A stretch of DNA of 64,000 bases, taken from contig NZ_RKLX01000002.1 in NCBI RefSeq assembly GCF_004745505.1, forward strand, positions 62,001-126,000, given 5' to 3'. The stretch comes from Levilactobacillus suantsaiihabitans. Lineage in GTDB: Bacteria > Bacillota > Bacilli > Lactobacillales > Lactobacillaceae. Each line of letters begins with the position of its first letter. Within the stretch, counting starts at the first letter, position 1. Position numbers and translations under genes: made by a program. Positions 18,640 to 28,403 of this stretch are shown in pieces. The notes below the pieces were generated by a model. That model saw only the letters and a list, made by a program, of their open reading frames with translations. It searched no databases and had not been told where the DNA came from.

Positions 18640-19833
18640 TTAGTCAGTTTCATCGGCAGTCGGCCGTTCAAAATTCAATTCATAATGATCCAGGTGTAAG
18701 ACCCGGTGCGTGATCAGCGAGCAGCCACCCAATAACGTTGCCAGCCGGGCGTTTTGCGTCACGTCGATGGACAGGTCATTTTGTGCCAGACTGTGGTAGA
18801 CCTCCCGAATCTGCGTCAACAGGTCGGGAATTTCTTCTACTAAAGGTGAGTTCAAGAAGAAAGCGTCCGGGTCGAGCGAGCGCATCAGGTTGTAGATCAG
18901 CCCGCCGATGGCCGTGGTGAATTGGCGCAAGACCACCACCGTGTCCACGTCGCGGTCTTGATAAAGCTGGACTAAGCCGGCGCGGTCGAGGTTGGTCAGC
19001 CCCTTCTTGTCTTCAATCTGCTGGATGATGGCGTCTTCGGAACTGATGTCTTCGGCGTGGACCGGGTGAGCGTTGCCGGCGCCGTCCATGGCAATGCTGA
19101 CGACGGTCTGGCCGATTTCGCCGGCATCGCCGTGTTCACCACGAAACAGGTCACGCCGTAAGATGATCCCGGCCCCAATCCCGCGGTGAATGCTGACGGT
19201 CACGGTGCTATTGAGGTCGCGCGCGCCGTTGAAGTCGCGTTCGTATACGGCAGCCAGATTGGCTTCGTTTTCCAAAACCACCGGAACGTGATAAGCCGCA
19301 CTAAAGGTCTGTTCCAGGTCGATGCCGTCCATATCGATGAATGGCGACGTTTGGACCTGATTGTTGAACACGATGCCGTGAATGGAAAAGCAGATACCCA
19401 ACAGGCCGTGGCTGGTCTGGTCTTCTTGTTGGCGCTGGGCGATGTAGGTCTTGATTTGGGCCAACATCTCGTGGATCGACTGCCCCTTGGTTTCGATGCG
19501 GTCATATTTCCAGACGTGCCCGTCCAAAAAGGTTGCCAGCGCGTGCAAATGCCGGTACCCCAGGTCAAACGTTAACGTGAACCCGTAATCCCGGTTGATT
19601 TCCACCAACGTGGGCTTACGGCCCCCCGCGGTCGACGCCTCACCTAACCCCAACTCTGTCAAGTAACCGGCGGCCATCAGGGTGTTGTACAGTGATGAGA
19701 TCGTGGACTTGTTCAAGTTTAACTGGTGAGAAATCGCGATCCGCGAGGTGGGATGGTTATTAAAAATTTGTTGCAGCACCAGGCTCAAATTCTGGTCATG
19801 CAACTCGTTACGATTCATACTGCGACGAACCAT
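18640..19833 (-). CDS. xylR: Xylose operon repressor, ROK family
   Basis: 397 aa. The N-terminal winged helix (SRIAISHQLNLNKSTISSLYNTLMAAGYL, ~30-58) recognises DNA. The ROK sugar-kinase-like domain follows, with GGRKP, DLGYRH and ENEANLAAVYER as effector-pocket landmarks and IHRGIGAGIILRRDLFRGEHGDAGEIG as the ROK signature. The usual Cys-rich zinc motif C-x-C-G-x-x-G-C-x-E after GEIG is absent, as in other XylR repressors. It should bind the GTTGGTT-n9-AACCAAC operators and release them with xylose. GAGGAGGGG lies 5 nt before the ATG. It has its own cre-containing promoter. Confidence 0.92.
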   Translation of the reverse strand: MVRRSMNRNELHDQNLSLVLQQIFNNHPTSRIAISHQLNLNKSTISSLYNTLMAAGYLTELGLGEASTAGGRKPTLVEINRDYGFTLTFDLGYRHLHALATFLDGHVWKYDRIETKGQSIHEMLAQIKTYIAQRQQEDQTSHGLLGICFSIHGIVFNNQVQTSPFIDMDGIDLEQTFSAAYHVPVVLENEANLAAVYERDFNGARDLNSTVTVSIHRGIGAGIILRRDLFRGEHGDAGEIGQTVVSIAMDGAGNAHPVHAEDISSEDAIIQQIEDKKGLTNLDRAGLVQLYQDRDVDTVVVLRQFTTAIGGLIYNLMRSLDPDAFFLNSPLVEEIPDLLTQIREVYHSLAQNDLSIDVTQNARLATLLGGCSLITHRVLHLDHYELNFERPTADETD

Positions 19834-19901
19834 GTGGTCCCCTCCTCAGGTCAGACGATTAATTTGGTTGGACGTTTAACTAAACCAACTAACCGATTTT
19901 T

Positions 19902-19941
19902 AAAATAAGCTAGCGTTAGCCTGTTTTGCAAGCGGTAACAT
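19902..19941 (-). promoter_or_regulatory. xylR promoter with cre site
   Basis: Minus strand: -35 TTGCAA, 18-bp spacer, -10 TATTTT (19907-19902). TTGCAAGCGGTAACAT at 19926-19941 is a cre. Half sites TTGGTT/AACCAA at 19864-19888 and 19949-19965 suggest autoregulation, but the spacing differs from the xylT operators. Confidence 0.55.
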
Positions 19942-20031
19942 TTCACTTACTCTGGTTTAGTGAACCAACCAACTCCAGTATCACCTACTGAAACGTAAAA
20001 TTCAACAGTTTTTGAATAATTTCTCAGAAAA

Positions 20032-20157
20032 AAGAGTGGGCCAACAGGCGGTTAGCCGGCGAGCATTAAGGCTGATAACCAAATAATCCCGGTCTTGGAT
20101 TATTTGGTTATCAGGTTTAAGCGGAACCGGCTGCCTGTTGGCGCACGTTTCGACTAT
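20032..20157 (+). repeat. Family C structured repeat, copy C2
   Basis: Free-standing 126-bp copy. Outer helix GCCAACAGGC/GCCTGTTGGC; inner hairpin CTGATAACCAAATAATCC/GGATTATTTGGTTATCAG. Left and right ends match C1. Confidence 0.85.
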
Positions 20158-20165
20158 GTGGCGGT

Positions 20166-20207
20166 AAAACGAAGAGCCCAGGAAGGTTTATCCCATCCCA
20201 GGCCCCA
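20166..20207 (-). terminator. Terminator of the rarA-arsC-reductase operon
   Basis: Minus strand GGGCCTGGGA pairs over all ten positions (four G-U) with TCCTGGGCTC, followed by TTCGTTTTAC. Confidence 0.65.
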
Positions 20208-20218
20208 CAACTATTCAC

Positions 20219-21486
<1,268 letters not shown>

Positions 21487-21503
21487 GCTGATCACTCCTT
21501 TAT

Positions 21504-22820
21504 TTAACTTTGATGTTCTTGATGCCAGCGTTTGATATAGGCCAGCCGTTCCTTGAAGCGACCCTCACGCCCCTGTTCAGTCGGTTCGTAGTACACGTGG
21601 CCCTGCAAATCGTCCGGCATCGTCTGCATGTTGGTCAATTTGTCCTGGGTATCGTGGGCGTACTGGTAGCCCTTGCCGTAGTTCAGATTTTTCATCAGCT
21701 TGGTCGGCGCATTGCGAATCTGTAGCGGCACTGGCTCATCGCGGGTCTCCTTGACGTCCTTCTTGGCGGCCAGCCGCGCCTTGTAAATGGCGTTGGACTT
21801 GGGCGCCAGCGACAGGTAGGCTACGGCTTCGGTCAAATGAACGTCGCACTCCGGCATCCCCAGAAATTGACAGGCCTGAAACACGTTGACGGCCACGTTG
21901 AGCGCGTTGGTGTCGGCCAGACCAATGTCTTCGCTGGCAAAGCGGACCAGGCGCCGCGCAATGTACAGCGGATCTTCGCCGCCTTCCAGCATCCGCGACA
22001 GCCAGTAAATGGCCGCGTCCACGTCGGAGTTGCGCATCGACTTGTGTAGCGCGGAAATGATGTTGTAGTGTTCCTCGCCGGTCTTGTCGTAAAGGACGAA
22101 TTTCTGCGTAATCAGCTGTTTTAAGTCATCCATGGTCACGGTGACCTGTTGGCCGGACTTCTGCCCATTCAACACGGCCATTTCCAGCGTGTTCAAGGCG
22201 TTGCGCGCATCCCCATTGGCAAACTCCGCAATCGCCCGCAGTTCGTCGCCACCAATCTTCACGGTGACGTCGAACCCGTCCGGATTGTTGAGGGCATTGG
22301 TCAATAGCTGCTCGATGTCGCTGGTCTCTAAGGCTTTGAGCACGAACACCTTGCAGCGAGACAACAGCGCCGAATTGACCTCAAAGGACGGATTCTCGGT
22401 CGTGGCGCCAATCAGGATGATGCTCCCCCGCTCAACGTACGGCAAAAAGGCGTCCTGTTGGGCCTTGTTGAAGCGGTGGATCTCGTCGACGAAGACGATG
22501 GTCTGCTCGCCGATCTCCCGGTCGCTTTCGGCCTGGTGCATGATCTTCTTGATTTTACTGATGCTGCTATCAACGGCACTGAAGCTGAGAAAATTGGCCT
22601 GCGTCTGCCGGGCAATGATCTCGGCCAACGTGGTCTTGCCGACACCCGGCGGCCCCCAGAAGATCATCGACGAGACTTGGTCATTTTCAATCAGTTCCCG
22701 CAGAATCTTCCCGGTCCCCAGCAAGTGCGTCTGCCCCACGAACTGGTCCAGCGTCCGTGGCCGCACCCGGCTCGCCAGCGGCGTGTTTTGATTATTCGCA
22801 AATAGCGACTCTTGTTCCAC
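21504..22820 (-). CDS. rarA: Replication-associated recombination protein A (AAA+ ATPase)
   Basis: About 438 aa. RVRPRTLDQFVGQ opens the AAA+ module. Walker A WGPPGVGKTT (~55-64), Walker B IVFVDEIHRF, sensor 1 GATTENP and the arginine finger in LLSRCKVF follow. The C-terminal tetramerisation domain shows HKSMRNSDVDAAIYWLSRML and the closing YKRWHQEHQ-type end. It acts at stalled forks with SSB and clamp loader. Two in-frame GTG codons compete; 22820 is preferred since AAGGGAA abuts the one at 22829. First gene of an operon with arsC. Confidence 0.93.
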   Translation of the reverse strand: MEQESLFANNQNTPLASRVRPRTLDQFVGQTHLLGTGKILRELIENDQVSSMIFWGPPGVGKTTLAEIIARQTQANFLSFSAVDSSISKIKKIMHQAESDREIGEQTIVFVDEIHRFNKAQQDAFLPYVERGSIILIGATTENPSFEVNSALLSRCKVFVLKALETSDIEQLLTNALNNPDGFDVTVKIGGDELRAIAEFANGDARNALNTLEMAVLNGQKSGQQVTVTMDDLKQLITQKFVLYDKTGEEHYNIISALHKSMRNSDVDAAIYWLSRMLEGGEDPLYIARRLVRFASEDIGLADTNALNVAVNVFQACQFLGMPECDVHLTEAVAYLSLAPKSNAIYKARLAAKKDVKETRDEPVPLQIRNAPTKLMKNLNYGKGYQYAHDTQDKLTNMQTMPDDLQGHVYYEPTEQGREGRFKERLAYIKRWHQEHQS

Positions 22821-22897
22821 GTGAAACACTTCCCTTTTAGGTCCATGATACCTTGTTTTGGGGGAATCCGACAGTTATTAAAACTGGGGCGTAACAG

Positions 22898-24634
22898 CTA
22901 GCGTTGTGCCTGAGCAGCCAGTAACGCGGCCTGCAAAGCTTCATCGACGGCATAAATATACAAGCCATTGACGCCCCGCGTGAGTAAGACGTTCAACTCA
23001 TGGGGCAAGAGTTGGTCGGCCACGGAGATTTTTTGCTGCTGGCCGTTGACATCCTGCACCGTGCGTTTCTTAGTCACTTTGCTATTTTGACTGGCACTCG
23101 GATCAAACACCACGTGGCCGTCGCGATACTTCACGGATGGCCCAATGATGACGCCACTGTAGTTCAGGTCGAAGCCTTGAATCGTAAACGTTGACCCAAC
23201 TTCGCCCAGCGTCTGTTCCTGTTCCGCCCAGGCCAAATGCTTGGTCCACCGCGGCTGACCCTTGGGCGCTTTGAGTTGTTTGTTCCACGGCAATTTCAAC
23301 TTACCGACCGTCACGTAATCGATCTGCTTATTCGTAGATGAGTACGGCCAATCAAAGGTCGCCAGCATCCGTGACAAGCCGTGTGTTTGGTCCTGAGCCT
23401 TGGTTCGAATGGCGTCATACATGGCTACGGGATCCGTGAACACCTGCAAATCGTAGTTCTCGTCAGCGGGCACGGAACCCACGACGCCATCTTGTACAAA
23501 ATGGATCAACCAGTCCTGCGTCGCCTGATTAGCGTTCATGCGTAATTGATGTTTGAGGGTGATAAGACCGCCCTGCTGGTCCGCGCGACGCTCCAATCGC
23601 TGCACCTGGTCGGCCGAAATATAGCCTTCCCGACTGAGAATCTGGCGCTTGTCAAAGACCGCCACGACCACCTTAGCTCGCGATAAAATGTCGTCCCACT
23701 GATTCTTACCACGATAAGATTGCTTACCTTGTGTCCATAAGAGATGGGCCTCGTCGACTAAGACCACATCGACTTGGGTATTTTTAGGATCATTGATGAA
23801 GGTCGTGGGCTTGCTGACATGGGTGACCGGGATGCCGAGTTTCTCCGCAATATTTTGGTAAACCTTGACCTGCTCATCGTGATTGACCAGTAGGTAATTT
23901 TGTGCGGCATGATAGGCCGTGTAATTCTGGTCTTGCCCCAGCTGCCAGAGCTGATAGAACAGCGAACTCAGTAGAACCGTCTTGCCGGACCCCGCCTCGC
24001 CTTCCACTAAAATCAGCTGGTGGCCCTGTGTTGCTTTGAAGGCCGCCTGAATCTTGCGCAGGATTTTTTCACGCGCATGGTCCTGTTCGCGCGTCAGGCT
24101 ATGAAACGGCGAGGCTTTGAACAGCGCCGAATCCCGGACGATGGCTTCAATCGGAAATAAGTCGGCGTCGTAATCATGCAGCTTCCGCCAAATAACCGAG
24201 AAGATGGCGTTCTTTTCGTTAGCAGTGTAGTACTTATTTTGCTGGTTTTCTCGCCGATTATTTAGGCGCTTAACGCTGGGCACCCCTGACATGTACAGCA
24301 TCATGCTGTTTTCGATATCCATGGTCAGTGATTTATTGAAATGGGGATGGCCGATGACGACTAGCTGCGAATTTGGACTTTCCGCTAGATATTTCCAATC
24401 CTGACGCGTCGCTGGGTCGATTTCCAGATGTTGCCAGGTCCGCTGCACAATATCGTTGGTCTCCCCCACGTAAACTTGATAGTCGTGTGCTTTTTGCTTG
24501 TCGTAAACGATGTAGACTGTCGGGTATTCCAGCAACAGCTCGACCCGCTGACCCGAGACCTTCTTTTTAATCTCAGTCGATACCCGTCCGTCAAAATCAA
24601 CTTTTTGAACTTCAGGTCTTTCCACCTTTGCCAT
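22898..24634 (-). CDS. GIY-YIG nuclease-like domain fused to DUF2075 P-loop ATPase
   Basis: 578 aa. Residues ~37-125 look like a GIY-YIG/URI nuclease: YIVYDKQ, VYVGETNDIVQR and a later Glu in MDIENSMMLYM. The DUF2075 Schlafen-like helicase/ATPase core follows: Walker A VEGEAGSGKT (~210), Walker B VVLVDEAHLLW (~293), LKHQLRMN, TIQGFDLNYSGVIIG and ELNVLLTRGVNGLYIY as the superfamily 1 motif VI region. The predicted role is nucleic-acid cleavage or remodelling powered by ATP. ATG 24634 follows GAGGTGG, 10 bp after a MazG-like gene, so the pair is an operon. A phage-defence role is an inference. Confidence 0.85.
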   Translation of the reverse strand: MAKVERPEVQKVDFDGRVSTEIKKKVSGQRVELLLEYPTVYIVYDKQKAHDYQVYVGETNDIVQRTWQHLEIDPATRQDWKYLAESPNSQLVVIGHPHFNKSLTMDIENSMMLYMSGVPSVKRLNNRRENQQNKYYTANEKNAIFSVIWRKLHDYDADLFPIEAIVRDSALFKASPFHSLTREQDHAREKILRKIQAAFKATQGHQLILVEGEAGSGKTVLLSSLFYQLWQLGQDQNYTAYHAAQNYLLVNHDEQVKVYQNIAEKLGIPVTHVSKPTTFINDPKNTQVDVVLVDEAHLLWTQGKQSYRGKNQWDDILSRAKVVVAVFDKRQILSREGYISADQVQRLERRADQQGGLITLKHQLRMNANQATQDWLIHFVQDGVVGSVPADENYDLQVFTDPVAMYDAIRTKAQDQTHGLSRMLATFDWPYSSTNKQIDYVTVGKLKLPWNKQLKAPKGQPRWTKHLAWAEQEQTLGEVGSTFTIQGFDLNYSGVIIGPSVKYRDGHVVFDPSASQNSKVTKKRTVQDVNGQQQKISVADQLLPHELNVLLTRGVNGLYIYAVDEALQAALLAAQAQR

Positions 24635-24644
24635 ACTGCCACCT

Positions 24645-24965
24645 CTAGTCTTGGTCAAATTTCCAATGGCGATGCACGTTGATATCGTGTTTCTGTTGGA
24701 CCAGCTCGTTGGGCGTGACGCCGAGCTGGTCACACATGTAATACGCGTAGGTCAGGACATCCCCTAGCTCCAGCTTCAGGTCAGCGATTTGCTGGTCACT
24801 GAAGAACTGCCGGCTATCTTGCCAGAGAAATAACTCGTTGACCTCTGCCACTTCCACTGACAACGCTCGGGCCAAGGCCGGTAACGTATGGTACTTCTCC
24901 CAACCCCGTTGATGCCGAAAGTCCCGTAATTCCTGAATCACTTGCGAATAGTCTAAATCAGCCAT
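24645..24965 (-). CDS. MazG-like nucleotide pyrophosphohydrolase
   Basis: 106 aa all-alpha NTP pyrophosphohydrolase. Mg2+ ligands appear as EVAEVNELFLW (E-x-x-E, ~36-46) and LELGDVLTYAYYM (E-x-x-D, ~66-78). The start RQRGWEKYH-like segment (RHQRGWEKYHTLPALARAL) is typical of MazG/RS21-C6 proteins, which hydrolyse (d)NTPs to the monophosphate. AGGGGGA precedes the ATG. It is the first gene of the operon with the GIY-YIG/DUF2075 protein. It may clean modified nucleotides or lower NTP pools during stress or infection; neither is shown by sequence. Confidence 0.88.
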   Translation of the reverse strand: MADLDYSQVIQELRDFRHQRGWEKYHTLPALARALSVEVAEVNELFLWQDSRQFFSDQQIADLKLELGDVLTYAYYMCDQLGVTPNELVQQKHDINVHRHWKFDQD

Positions 24966-25003
24966 GTTGCGCGTCCCCCTGTCAGTTTGATTAGTTGGTC
25001 AAA

Positions 25004-25012
25004 TTATACCAT
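25004..25012 (-). promoter_or_regulatory. Extended -10 promoter of the MazG-like/DUF2075 operon
   Basis: Minus strand TGGTATAAT is an extended -10 box ~40 bp before the MazG-like ATG. No good -35 box is present. Confidence 0.5.
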
Positions 25013-25158
25013 TGGCGGGATCGGTTTGAGAATAGCTTTTGCTTTGCGTTCAGCTTCCCATTATTCAACCCAACCACCCCCCTGACAAGTCATTTCCACC
25101 ACCCCGGTCAAAATTCCAAGCCATCCCCTCGAAATCTGACCGCGGGCAAGCTATCTCG

Positions 25159-25188
25159 TTGACCTGGCGTACCCAAAAAAGCTATGCT
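25159..25188 (+). promoter_or_regulatory. Promoter of the GH20-like gene
   Basis: TTGACC at 25159-25164, 18-bp spacer, TATGCT at 25183-25188, about 40 bp before the ATG. Confidence 0.6.
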
Positions 25189-25227
25189 AATCTCATCAAT
25201 CAAATTCGCTTTTGGAGGGGGTTCACC

Positions 25228-26310
25228 ATGCACAACAAATTACGTTTCGGAATCTGGCTGATGGCGGTGCTCAGCGTTCTGTTGGTCTTCGCTCGACCGA
25301 CGCAAGCCCAGGCTGCCGCTAATCCCAGTGCCTTTGCCAATCGGCAGGGGCTGTTGATCGACCTTGGGCGCCATCCGCTGTCGGAACCAGACCTCCAGCG
25401 GGTCATTCAGGCCGCGGCGGATCAAAAATTCCATTACGTCGTTTTACACCTGAGCGACAACGAGCACCTGAGTTTTCAATCCAAATACCTCAAAAATAAG
25501 GCGACTAAAACCGTCCTGTCGCCCGCGGCCCTCAAGCGCTTGGTGAAATTCGCCAGCGCGCGTCATGTTCAGTTGGTTCCGGCGCTAGACGTACCCGCCC
25601 ACACCGGGGCGTTATTGCGGCAACTGAAGAAGACCCATCCGAAAGACTACCGGCGCGTCAAGCTAGACAGTCAGTCCTTGGACTACACCCACAAGGCCAC
25701 CGTCACGCTGGTCAAAAAGCTCTATCAGGAACTCGACGCCAGTTTTAAAAACCAACCCCAACGGGCCCTACTGTTGGGCGCCGACGAAGTACCGGGTACG
25801 GACAACATGTATCGGCAGCTGACCACATTTATCAACCAACTTAATCAATTTCAGAATAAACGCGGCTACACGACCATCGTCTGGAACGACTCGTTGCTCA
25901 AAAGCCAGCTCAAAAAGCTCAACCGCAACATCGTGGTCAACTATTGGTCGCAATCTGGCAACCGTGCCACGACCAAGGCGCTCACCAATCGCCGCACCAA
26001 GCGCGTTTCCGTGAGCGACCTTCTGAATGCCAAACGGACCATCGTCAATGCCAACAGCTACGCGACTTATTACCAGCTGCAGTTCATCGGCAACGCGGCC
26101 AACGACCAGTATTTCATCGACTACCTGCGTGATGCGTACCGCCCGTACTTTTTCAATGAAATCAACGCCGCCGGCCAAAACCAGGACCGGACCTACGAAC
26201 CCCGCGTCACCACGACTGGCACGTTGGTCAGCCTCTGGGGCCACGACGCCCAGGGCGTTCAGACCAGCGCAATCGTTGACTTTATCCATAAACTTACTGT
26301 CCCTAAATAA
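25228..26310 (+). CDS. Secreted GH20-type beta-N-acetylhexosaminidase-like protein
   Basis: 360 aa. Signal peptide: FGIWLMAVLSVLLVFA then RPTQAQAAA. The remainder is a GH20 catalytic barrel without the usual N-terminal GH20b domain. GLLIDLGRHPLSEPDLQRVI opens it, LHLSDNEHLSFQS is the substrate strand, PALDVPAHTGALL follows, and LLGADEVPG holds the catalytic D186-E187 pair; later WNDSLL, NYWSQSG and LVSLWGHDAQG match barrel strands 6-8. It probably removes terminal GlcNAc/GalNAc outside the cell, for example from muropeptides or glycans. GGAGGGG precedes ATG 25228. Own promoter and terminator. Confidence 0.85.
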   Translation: MHNKLRFGIWLMAVLSVLLVFARPTQAQAAANPSAFANRQGLLIDLGRHPLSEPDLQRVIQAAADQKFHYVVLHLSDNEHLSFQSKYLKNKATKTVLSPAALKRLVKFASARHVQLVPALDVPAHTGALLRQLKKTHPKDYRRVKLDSQSLDYTHKATVTLVKKLYQELDASFKNQPQRALLLGADEVPGTDNMYRQLTTFINQLNQFQNKRGYTTIVWNDSLLKSQLKKLNRNIVVNYWSQSGNRATTKALTNRRTKRVSVSDLLNAKRTIVNANSYATYYQLQFIGNAANDQYFIDYLRDAYRPYFFNEINAAGQNQDRTYEPRVTTTGTLVSLWGHDAQGVQTSAIVDFIHKLTVPK

Positions 26311-26351
26311 AAGAGACCGAACATTGTGTTCAGTCCCTAACGTTTCTTGAT

Positions 26352-26380
26352 GACACTGGCGGTTGGCCGGTGCCATTTTT
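26352..26380 (+). terminator. Terminator of the GH20-like gene
   Basis: CACTGGC pairs with GCCGGTG (one G-U), followed by ATTTTTAAT. It reaches into the stop of the convergent mrr-like gene. Confidence 0.6.
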
Positions 26381-27314
26381 AATCTTCAAAGAAGTCTTGA
26401 TCAATCTCAAATATTTCTAATTGTTGCTTCACCTGAACGCCGACGTGGTACTGCAACATCAGCTCCGTCAGCTGAATGCCATCAACTAACACAATAGAAA
26501 AGCTCTTCGCCGTCTCAATCGCCTTAGCAGAGAAACTAGAAGTGGTAATGAACACACCACGATCGGCATGGTATCGCGACAGCGCGCCATAGAAAGAATC
26601 GATGGCGGGGCGTTGGACTGTATTGGCCTCTTCGTAGCGTTTCGCTTGTACGTAGACCGTACTGGTCCCCAAGGCATCTTGATTAATAACGCCGTCAATG
26701 CCACCATCATTACTCAACTGCGTGACCCACGACGAGCCATTTGGCCCCTTATACCCCATGGCGCTCAGCAATTTGACCACTAAATTTTCAAAGAAGGCAG
26801 GTTCTGCCTCACGAATCCGCTGCAACAAGTTAGTTGCTACTTCGTCATTGTAGGCGTTCACCTGTTGGGTCAATTGGTCAATTGTTGCCGCCTCATCGTC
26901 TGTTTCCGGCACAACCGTGTCTTGCTTACGCTGACGCCGTTCTGCCAGGTCGCGCTCATGCTGGATGTACAGCGGTTGTTGATGCATGAGTTCACGTGTT
27001 ACCGGCACACCAGACTGCGCAATCTGTTGGCCTAGCTTGGAAATGGCATAGTAACCACGTCGCGTCCGCCGTAATATCCCGGCAGTCGTCATTTCGCTAA
27101 CAGCCCAGCCTGCGCGATTCTCAATAATATTTTGCTGGTTGGGGTAGGTGAGTTGGCGTAAATCCGCTGGTAGCTGCAAATCATCCGCCACCGCTTCATT
27201 TAATTTTCTCCCATGCCATTCCGGCTTGGTAGCGACTAAGGCTAACACGCTAGGACCTAATGCATCCCACGTGGGTAACCCATGTTTACCGATTTTCAAT
27301 TGGTGATAATCCAT
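26379..27314 (-). CDS. Mrr-type restriction endonuclease (type IV-like)
   Basis: 311 aa. The N-terminal winged helix (~1-95, with NRAGWAVSEMTTAGILRRTRRGYYAI) is the Mrr_N DNA-binding domain. A Gln/Arg-rich helix links to the Mrr catalytic domain (~165-290): FFENLVVKLLSAMGY, then D in NDGGIDGVIN and Q-x-K in YVQAKRY, giving the PD-(D/E)XK core, followed by RGVFITTSSFSAKA. Mrr enzymes cut DNA carrying foreign methylation. No methyltransferase is adjacent. It neighbours a WYL regulator on the same strand and the MazG/DUF2075 pair 1.4 kb away. Confidence 0.9.
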   Translation of the reverse strand: MDYHQLKIGKHGLPTWDALGPSVLALVATKPEWHGRKLNEAVADDLQLPADLRQLTYPNQQNIIENRAGWAVSEMTTAGILRRTRRGYYAISKLGQQIAQSGVPVTRELMHQQPLYIQHERDLAERRQRKQDTVVPETDDEAATIDQLTQQVNAYNDEVATNLLQRIREAEPAFFENLVVKLLSAMGYKGPNGSSWVTQLSNDGGIDGVINQDALGTSTVYVQAKRYEEANTVQRPAIDSFYGALSRYHADRGVFITTSSFSAKAIETAKSFSIVLVDGIQLTELMLQYHVGVQVKQQLEIFEIDQDFFED

Positions 27315-27404
27315 GGCTGACGCGACCTTTCTACTTGTTATCAGGTTTATATTTTCATTATAAAAGATTCATCCCCAAAACACGATTACTTTGTCGCAAC
27401 CACA

Positions 27405-27433
27405 TAAAAAGCCTCCTGGCAAATGCCAAGAGA
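27405..27433 (-). terminator. Terminator of the WYL regulator gene
   Basis: Minus strand CTCTTGGCA pairs with TGCCAGGAG, followed by GCTTTTTATG. Confidence 0.7.
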
Positions 27434-27440
27434 CTCAGCT

Positions 27441-28403
27441 TTAATAATACCGCAACGCCTTCACCAGCTCGCGTTTCACCGCCAAGGCCAGCTTCTGGGG
27501 TGCCTTGACCTGAATCTGGGCGCCCTGGCTCATGACCCACAACAAGGTTCCCCGTGAAGCCAGATGGTCGCCCTTGATGATGACGCTACCGTCATCTTCC
27601 CAGCTGGTGATGCGCGCGTTGGGCAACTGATCCAGCGCCGTTTGCGGGTAGCCCCAGTACCGGAATTCGTACGGCGTATCCGTCGTCCCGGTCAGCAAGT
27701 GCGTCAAGGAACCAGTCGCCAACCGTTGGGCATTCGGCGCTGTCATGCCGCTATCCTGGGCCACGTGGGCCTCCTCAAAGCGATCTAAGCGATAGTTCAG
27801 GCTCTTGTCGCGGTCCGGCAGATACATCACCACGTAAAAGTAGAAATCAGCAAAGTACACACTCAACGGAATCCCGGCGCCGGACTGGGCAATCGTTTCG
27901 CCCTGCCGATTGGGCACGCTACTGCGGTAACTGAAGGCAATCGGCGTTTGGTGCGCAATCCATTTGGAAAAACTCCGCAACCGTGGCAAAATCTCGCGGT
28001 CACCGTTGGAAAACAACGGCGTGTAGTCCTTCAAGGTCTGATCGATCAGTTTTTCCACCAACGGCTGATCGTCGGCCGTGACCAGTGCCACCAAATGGTC
28101 CTTGACCCGCAGCAGCTCCGTTGTCGTCAACGAGCGCGTGCCAATCACCATCTTGAGCAGCGCCAGGACTTCTTCGGTCGCCAGCGTACTACCCTTGGCC
28201 AGATGATAGCTACCGGTCGTGGTATCGTGCTGCATCTGGTAATCCGCCTCGCTTACATTGACTGCGTCGCGAATCACCTTGATGTCGCGTTGTAGCGTCC
28301 GTTCCGTGACCTGGTAATGGTCCGTGGTGGCCGCATCAATTGCAATTTTTTCACCATTGATTAGTTTAAGTAAGATATTGATCACACGCTCTTGACTCTT
28401 CAT
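27441..28403 (-). CDS. HTH-WYL domain transcriptional regulator
   Basis: 320 aa. The N-terminal helix-turn-helix (ERVINILLKLINGEKIAID, VTERTLQRDIKVIRDAV; ~3-50) binds DNA. Residues ~130-230 form the WYL-type ligand domain (SKWIAHQTPIAFSYRS, SVYFADFYFYVVMYLPDRD, NYRLDRFEE), followed by a WCX-like C-terminal part. WYL regulators often sense nucleic-acid ligands and control stress or defence genes. The target here is unknown; the downstream mrr-like gene is separated by a terminator. The ATG at 28403 is chosen over a GTG two codons earlier because GGAGG sits 6 nt before it. Confidence 0.88.
   Translation of the reverse strand: MKSQERVINILLKLINGEKIAIDAATTDHYQVTERTLQRDIKVIRDAVNVSEADYQMQHDTTTGSYHLAKGSTLATEEVLALLKMVIGTRSLTTTELLRVKDHLVALVTADDQPLVEKLIDQTLKDYTPLFSNGDREILPRLRSFSKWIAHQTPIAFSYRSSVPNRQGETIAQSGAGIPLSVYFADFYFYVVMYLPDRDKSLNYRLDRFEEAHVAQDSGMTAPNAQRLATGSLTHLLTGTTDTPYEFRYWGYPQTALDQLPNARITSWEDDGSVIIKGDHLASRGTLLWVMSQGAQIQVKAPQKLALAVKRELVKALRYY

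Noticed and set aside
16262..18671. Antisense frames across the adhesin gene
   Set aside because: Shadows of the Pro/Thr/Asp-rich repeats; the plus-strand protein has signal peptide, domains and sortase motif.
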